This document shows positions 17,146-20,825 of a DNA stretch of 20,825 nucleotides, in pieces. The DNA comes from CAZQYB01 sp964582985. Its GTDB lineage: Bacteria > Planctomycetota > Phycisphaerae > Sedimentisphaerales > Anaerobacaceae. Where the stretch lies: the NCBI GenBank assembly GCA_964582985.1, contig CAZOUM010000048.1, positions 1 through 20,825 of the forward strand, in the 5' to 3' direction. Positions within the stretch are counted from its first letter, which is position 1, and each line of letters opens with the position of its first letter. Made by a program: the position numbers and the translations under genes. The notes beneath the pieces are model-generated. The model ran no database searches, was not told the origin of the DNA, and was given only the letters and a program-made list of their open reading frames with translations.

Positions 17146-18465
17146 TTGGCGGCTCCGGCAGTTGAAGACATTTTCACCGATATACTTGAGCGAGCAAAAG
17201 CGCTCGACCCCGCCAATGCCCGCAGGTGGTTCGAGAAGCTGACTGTCCTGCACTTCGATGGTGGTTCACTTGAAATTGGCTGTCCTGACGATGCGACCGT
17301 CCGGTTCCTGCGGGACAACTGCAAAAGCAGCTTCACCCGGGCGGCGCAACAGATAACCGGCCATCTTGTCACCGTGGGTTTCACCGTTGACCACCAGCAG
17401 CAATCTCAGCCTCGTTCCAAGCCACACGGCCCTGAGCTTAAACTTAACCCAGATTATACGTTTGAGAACTTCGTAGTCGGCCCAAGCAACCGCCTCGCTC
17501 ACGCAAGCTGTGTAGCGGTGAGCCAATCGCTCGGCAACACATATAATCCGCTCTTTCTTTACGGCAATTCCGGGCTGGGAAAAACCCACCTCTTGCACGC
17601 CGTCGGCTGCGAAGCAAAGCAAAGATCTGACGGCGCGGTAATTCAATTATTAAGCTGCGAGGAGTTCGTCAACAGATTTATCAGAGCCATCCAGGAAGGC
17701 AATCTCGCCGGCTTTCAAAGCCAGTTCCGCACCGTCGATGCCCTGGTAATCGACGATGTTCAGTTCCTGCGCGAACGCGAGCAGAGTCAGGAGGAATTCT
17801 TTCACACCTTCAATGCGCTATACAACAACGGAAAACAAATTATCTTGAGCGCCGACAGCCCACCCGGCAAGATTCCGTCCCTCGAAGAACGCCTCATCAC
17901 CAGATTCAACTGGGGACTCGTTGCCAGAATCGACCCGCCAGGCTACGAGACAAGAGTAGCAATCGTCCAAAAGAAAGCCCACCTTCGCGGCCTGAGCATA
18001 CCAGATGAAATTGCGGAGTACGTTGCCCGCAAAGTGCAGGCCAATATCAGGGAGCTCGAAGGCGCCTTGACAACTCTCTACGCCTTGGCGACCACCACCG
18101 ATGAGCAAATTACACTTGAACTGGCCCAGACTGCCTTGGACGGGCAAATTAGTCTGGCGGCAAGGCATATAAGCATCACTGATATTATCGAAGCCGTAAC
18201 CAACCATTTTGACGTTCGCCTTGCCGACCTGCAGAGCAAGAAGCGCAGTCAAAGTATTGCAGAACCCCGTCAGATTTGCATGTACTTAGCCAGAAATCTA
18301 ACCAAACACAGCCTTGAGGAAATCGGCGGCCATCTGGGCGGCAGGGACCATACCACTGTAATGCACGCCTGCAGCAAGATAGAAAAAGTCAAACGCTCCG
18401 ACCTCCAGATGCACGCTTTGCTAAGCGAGCTGACAAAACGAATCACACAGGCCCCGCGAGCTTAA
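17146..18465 (+). CDS. dnaA: Chromosomal replication initiator protein DnaA
   Basis: The 439-aa AAA+ initiator binds DnaA boxes and opens the origin. Its N-terminal domain I covers about 1-75. A short linker follows, then the AAA+ module with Walker A GNSGLGKTH (K146), Walker B VIDDVQFL (D203/D204) and the sensor 2 region NIRELEGALTTL. The DNA-binding domain IV has the DnaA signature GGRDHTTVMHA around R400-T404. No ATG is available: TTG at 17146 is preceded by AGAGGAGAG at good spacing, so I choose it over the in-frame TTG at 17116, which lacks a ribosome site. Length is normal. The gene has its own promoter and DnaA-box-like leader sites, which suggests autoregulation. The common partners dnaN, recF and gyrB are absent; the divergent neighbour is ftsY. 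Confidence 0.94.
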   Translation: MAAPAVEDIFTDILERAKALDPANARRWFEKLTVLHFDGGSLEIGCPDDATVRFLRDNCKSSFTRAAQQITGHLVTVGFTVDHQQQSQPRSKPHGPELKLNPDYTFENFVVGPSNRLAHASCVAVSQSLGNTYNPLFLYGNSGLGKTHLLHAVGCEAKQRSDGAVIQLLSCEEFVNRFIRAIQEGNLAGFQSQFRTVDALVIDDVQFLREREQSQEEFFHTFNALYNNGKQIILSADSPPGKIPSLEERLITRFNWGLVARIDPPGYETRVAIVQKKAHLRGLSIPDEIAEYVARKVQANIRELEGALTTLYALATTTDEQITLELAQTALDGQISLAARHISITDIIEAVTNHFDVRLADLQSKKRSQSIAEPRQICMYLARNLTKHSLEEIGGHLGGRDHTTVMHACSKIEKVKRSDLQMHALLSELTKRITQAPRA

Positions 18466-18529
18466 CTGCCGCAGCACAACCTCGGTCTGGTCATTTCTTT
18501 TCACGGATTGCGTGAACGGTGCATGTTCG

Positions 18530-18554
18530 CTCTTGGGCGGTTAAGAGGGTTTTT
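18530..18554 (+). terminator. Possible terminator after dnaA
   Basis: CTCTT (18530-18534) pairs with AAGAG (18543-18547) around an 8-nt loop, followed by GG and TTTTT. The stem is short, so this is a weak call; it lies 65 bp beyond the dnaA stop. Confidence 0.3.
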
Positions 18555-18660
18555 GCGCGTACCTCGTGAAGCGTATCTCGCAAAGGAACAGGAGACAGCT
18601 GTGGTTGGATTTTGGGCAGGCCGCGTGGGGAACATAGCGGTTAGCGGATAGCTTTTACCC

Positions 18661-18921
18661 TTACTTGTCTCGGTCCTCTAACAGTTTTCTCAGATATGCG
18701 TTTTCCCGCCGGGTCGCTTCAAGGTCGAAAAGTTGATATTTGATGCACACCCGCAGGTAATCCAGCGATTCCTGCAGGTGGTCAACGCTCTTTTGAAGCC
18801 GTTTATGGCTCTCTTGGGCCTGCTTGGCCAGCATAGCCAGCTTTTTATGTTGCGGATTGGGCATCGACCCAAATTCTTTCACCAGCTCGTTCAGTTTGTC
18901 CTCAAGGTTCGCTTTGTCCAT
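18661..18921 (-). CDS. Small coiled-coil protein of unknown function
   Basis: The 86-aa protein is highly charged and almost entirely helical, with no signal or membrane segment. Heptad-like spacing of Leu/Ile/Met runs through two stretches: LEDKLNELVKEF near the N-terminus, and SHKRLQKSVDHLQESLDYL through LRKLLED. They are separated by a short Pro/Gly break (GSMPNPQH, about residues 19-26), which suggests a helical hairpin or dimer. The ATG at 18921 is preferred to the GTG one codon upstream; AGGG and AGGAC lie upstream on the minus strand. It converges on dnaA. I do not recognise the family. The codon pattern and clean composition suggest it is real, but without homologues in view this remains a prediction. 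Confidence 0.6.
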   Translation of the reverse strand: MDKANLEDKLNELVKEFGSMPNPQHKKLAMLAKQAQESHKRLQKSVDHLQESLDYLRVCIKYQLFDLEATRRENAYLRKLLEDRDK

Positions 18922-19360
18922 CACCCTAAGTCCTGTTTTTCAGACACACCGGCCCCATTGGAATCACCCTATAACGCCTCCGAAGCCGTTTACTCCAGAT
19001 TGATAGTGCAAAGCTCATACCAGCAGGCGCAAAAACAGATTTCCGCCGATGTTTTGCTGCTAACCCGCAAGGATAGGTTCTCAACGCCGCCTAATATAGC
19101 ACTCATACCTATTGTCCCAATATCTCTGGACACAAGCAGTATGCCGATTGAGCGTCTCTGTTGCGAAAAATCAACATCGCTGGTCTGCCCCCGGTTTTCT
19201 TTGCCTGTGCAACGGGTGTATTCAGTGATAGTTACGACTAATGTTGACTATTGTAAACATAACTGTTGATATCTCGCACCATTTGCTGCTATCCACCAAT
19301 GCATGCCTATTCCCACAACGAAATCGCCGCCGGAAAGGCGGACATGCTTAGATAATATGT
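18922..19360. other. Gene-poor region left of the IS element, possibly degenerate
   Basis: No convincing gene is seen. The minus strand is open from 19247 down to a stop at 18990, but its first ATG (19106) would give just 38 residues. The plus strand is also open across most of this stretch, as part of a frame running 18733-19269 that is antisense to the coiled-coil gene at its left end. This could be a decayed gene, a noncoding RNA locus or a long leader for the coiled-coil gene. A sequence resembling the right inverted repeat of the IS (13 of 15 bases) lies at 19255-19269, and a REP-like palindrome at 19325-19344. Confidence 0.4.
19325..19344. repeat. REP-like palindrome next to the IS left end
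   Basis: CCGCC (19327-19331) and GGCGG (19337-19341) flank a GGAAA loop. Read on the minus strand it starts TGTCCGCC and ends GGCGGCG, closely matching the palindrome at 9742-9761 (TGTCCGCC ... GGCGGGCG). It lies 16 bp outside the left inverted repeat of the insertion sequence. Confidence 0.45.
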
Positions 19361-19371
19361 AGGCCATCCTT

Positions 19372-19386
19372 TCAACGGTTATGATT
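19372..19386 (+). repeat. Left subterminal inverted repeat of the IS
   Basis: TCAACGGTTATGATT is the exact reverse complement of 20745-20759. It lies 47 nt before the transposase ATG. Confidence 0.85.
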
Positions 19387-19433
19387 TGTAGTTGTTCAAA
19401 AAAAATCGTAACCATAATTCGAAAGGAATGGCC

Positions 19434-20513
19434 ATGAGAAAAAGACTATCAAAAAAACAGATGTTCTTCAACAAAATTAACCTCACAAAAGACGACGATG
19501 TCTATGTTGGCATCGACGCACACAAGGAATCATATAGTGTGGCAATTTGGCTCAATGATGCCCCTGCCATAGACTTTGTTATGCCCGCTGACAATACAAA
19601 ACTTCTCAAACTCCTCGAAAAGGTCCGCATCGGATTGAAAATGGTCGTCTACGAAGCAGGCCCAACGGGATATACACTGGCACGTTGCCTGCAGAAAGCA
19701 GCTCTTCCAATAAAGGTTATCGCTCCCTCAAAGACTCCAAGACAATCCGCAAGAGACTCAAAGACCGACTGCCTCGACGCCAGGACACTGGCAAAGTACG
19801 CCGCCAAAGGGCTCTTAAGGGCTATTGCCATACCCACCAGACAGCAGGAAGCTGACCGTCAGCTCACCCGAGCCAGAGAACAGATGGTCTCCAAACAATC
19901 ATGTGTAAAGCTCCAAATCAAAAGCTTCCTTCTCCAACACGGTATCAAGCAGCCCACGTCGTTGCGAGCATGGTCGGCAAACGCCACCAAAGAACTAAAC
20001 GCACTCAAACTATCAAAACAGCTACGATTTTGTCTTGATGTACTCGTCGAAGAACTGCAATTCCTGCAAAACCAACTCACGAAGATTGAATATCAGCTAA
20101 AAAAGATATTTGGCAGTCAAAGGCATGCACAAAAGGTTGACTTGCTCCAAACACACCCCGGTGTCGGACCGGTCATCGCCAGACAGTTCACTGCCGAAAT
20201 CTTCACCCCCAAAAGATTCAAACACAAAACAGAACTGGCAAAGTATATTGGTTTATCTCCCACTATTATCCAGTCCGGCCAATCTTTTCGGGACGGCCCA
20301 GTCACAAAAACCGGCCGACCGCAACTACGATCTAATCTCATCCAGGGCGCATGGATATGGACAATAAGAGATCCCAAAGCCCGTAAAACGTTTCTGAGAA
20401 TACTTCACAACACCGGCCACAAGAACAAAGCTATAACCGCCATGGCAAGACGCCTGGCAATACACATGTGGAAAATGATCTGTGACAACAAACCATATAT
20501 TAATGCAGCATAG
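19434..20513 (+). CDS. IS110-family transposase (DEDD recombinase)
   Basis: The 359-aa protein has an N-terminal RuvC-like DEDD domain with D28 (YVGIDAHK), E74 (VYEAGPTGY), D112 and D115 (DSKTDCLDARTLAKY). A helical, coiled-coil-like middle follows (about 135-235). The C-terminal Transposase_20 domain has the HhH-like stretch THPGVGPVIARQFTAEI, then YIGLSPTIIQSGQSFRDG and GRPQLRSNLIQGAW. S281 in QSGQS is the likely catalytic serine by analogy with characterised IS110 recombinases. These enzymes excise a circular element and reinsert it at a target chosen by a bridge RNA from the element's own noncoding end. I choose the ATG at 19434, with AAAGGA 6 nt upstream, over the ATG at 19428 that abuts the ribosome site. 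No frameshift or internal stop is seen. Confidence 0.93.
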   Translation: MRKRLSKKQMFFNKINLTKDDDVYVGIDAHKESYSVAIWLNDAPAIDFVMPADNTKLLKLLEKVRIGLKMVVYEAGPTGYTLARCLQKAALPIKVIAPSKTPRQSARDSKTDCLDARTLAKYAAKGLLRAIAIPTRQQEADRQLTRAREQMVSKQSCVKLQIKSFLLQHGIKQPTSLRAWSANATKELNALKLSKQLRFCLDVLVEELQFLQNQLTKIEYQLKKIFGSQRHAQKVDLLQTHPGVGPVIARQFTAEIFTPKRFKHKTELAKYIGLSPTIIQSGQSFRDGPVTKTGRPQLRSNLIQGAWIWTIRDPKARKTFLRILHNTGHKNKAITAMARRLAIHMWKMICDNKPYINAA

Positions 20514-20744
20514 GAAGGTTTTACTTGAAAACTTGACTCATTGCCGTTGACTGACTGTTAGGCTCGAAATCGCCTGGATGACTACGCTGCGGGGCTGGTG
20601 CGTAAGAGCACGAATTTAGATGGTAGCATTCACGCGACGACAGCGAATCATTAACCTGTGCCACGAGCACGTATAGCAGACTGAGCCACCAACAGCAGTT
20701 AAACAGCAGGAAAGGTACGAACATGTAAGAATCCTGAGAATGTC
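20514..20744 (+). ncRNA. Candidate bridge (guide) RNA region of the IS element
   Basis: About 230 noncoding bases lie between the transposase stop and the right inverted repeat. They can form several local hairpins: AGGC/GCCT at 20560-20575; GTGC/GCAC at 20598-20611 with a 6-nt loop; an imperfect ATTC..CGC / GCGAAT stem around 20618-20648; and GTGC/GCAC at 20658-20670 with a 5-nt loop. In the IS1111 subgroup this end encodes the guide RNA whose loops pair with target and donor DNA. The position fits well; the RNA boundaries and the two guide loops cannot be fixed by eye. Confidence 0.5.
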
Positions 20745-20759
20745 AATCATAACCGTTGA
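20745..20759 (-). repeat. Right subterminal inverted repeat of the IS
   Basis: AATCATAACCGTTGA is the exact reverse complement of 19372-19386. It ends about 65 bp before the window edge. Confidence 0.85.
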
Positions 20760-20785
20760 CGGCTGGCCTCATTGTGTCAACCGAA

Positions 20786-20825
20786 ACATAGGTAACACTC
20801 TATACCGACTACATGGGTAACACTT
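20786..20825. repeat. Tandem direct repeats, probable end of a second insertion sequence (cut by window)
   Basis: ACATAGGTAACACT (20786-20799) and ACATGGGTAACACT (20811-20824) match at 13 of 14 bases and start 25 nt apart. Read on the minus strand they give the GTGTTACCyATGT pattern often seen at the termini of IS481-, IS3- or IS21-type elements as repeated transposase-binding sites. The rest of the element would lie to the right of the window; the family cannot be assigned from this much. Confidence 0.45.

Larger units (their letters stand above)
19361..20769 (+). mobile_element. IS110-family insertion sequence, IS1111-like layout
   Basis: A DEDD transposase gene is bounded by perfect 15-bp inverted repeats, TCAACGGTTATGATT at 19372-19386 and its complement at 20745-20759. 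A further AGGCCA (19361-19366) / TGGCCT (20764-20769) match lies outside them after 5 and 4 nt. Classic IS110 elements lack such repeats; the IS1111 subgroup has subterminal ones. The left noncoding part is short and the right one long, also as in IS1111. Exact ends cannot be fixed, because this family leaves no clear target duplication. The transposase gene is intact, so the element may be active. Confidence 0.82.

Noticed and set aside
18500..18516. TTCACG/CGTGAA hairpin after dnaA
   Set aside because: A perfect 6-bp stem, but no T-tract on either strand in the right direction, so it is not called a terminator.
18733..19269. Plus-strand 178-aa frame
   Set aside because: It is partly antisense to the coiled-coil gene, has no ribosome site and no recognisable motif. 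Kept only as part of the unexplained open stretch.
1..20825. CRISPR arrays, tRNA, rRNA, tmRNA, RNase P and SRP RNA
   Set aside because: I looked for repeat-spacer periodicity and the hallmark sequences of these RNAs and saw none.

Overview
This window most likely comes from a Gram-negative, Planctomycetota-like bacterium, probably of the Phycisphaerae side. The hints are a PPi-type phosphofructokinase, a secreted DUF4185-like propeller protein, a lipoprotein with FG-GAP-like motifs, AddAB rather than RecBCD, and many non-ATG start options. This placement is an inference from gene content; no rRNA or other taxonomic marker is present.

Left part (1-8729, + strand): an information-processing and repair block. 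It holds the 3' part of a radical SAM protein of the putative DNA modification/repair family, the ribosome-rescue hydrolase arfB, and the helicase-nuclease pair addB-addA, whose genes overlap by 8 nt. The middle (8730-12427) holds a lone lipoprotein gene, a PPi-dependent phosphofructokinase gene (pfp) and, convergent with it only 8 bp away, a secreted propeller-like protein.

Regulatory and envelope block (12563-15549, - strand): in transcription order, a secreted protein with three PepSY-like repeats and a 16-Asp C-terminus, a strong intrinsic terminator, then an OmpR-type response regulator and a CusS-like histidine kinase that overlap as TGATG. The terminator ends just before the regulator start, so the two-component genes need either readthrough or their own promoter. 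The PepSY gene has a leader with two perfect, abutting hairpins.

Core block (15853-18921): ftsY (-) and dnaA (+) are divergent around an AT-rich 369-bp spacer with a good sigma70-type promoter and near-consensus DnaA boxes on the dnaA side. dnaA probably starts at a TTG. A small coiled-coil gene of unknown function converges on dnaA.

Mobile right end (about 19255-20825): an IS110-family transposase (DEDD type) gene lies between perfect 15-bp inverted repeats. There is little DNA on its 5' side and about 230 bp of noncoding, hairpin-rich DNA between its stop codon and the right repeat. This is the layout of the IS1111 subgroup, in which the noncoding end encodes a bridge (guide) RNA. That RNA is the best candidate here for an interesting, uncharacterised system. 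Just outside the element, the window ends in tandem direct repeats that look like the terminus of a second, unrelated insertion sequence.
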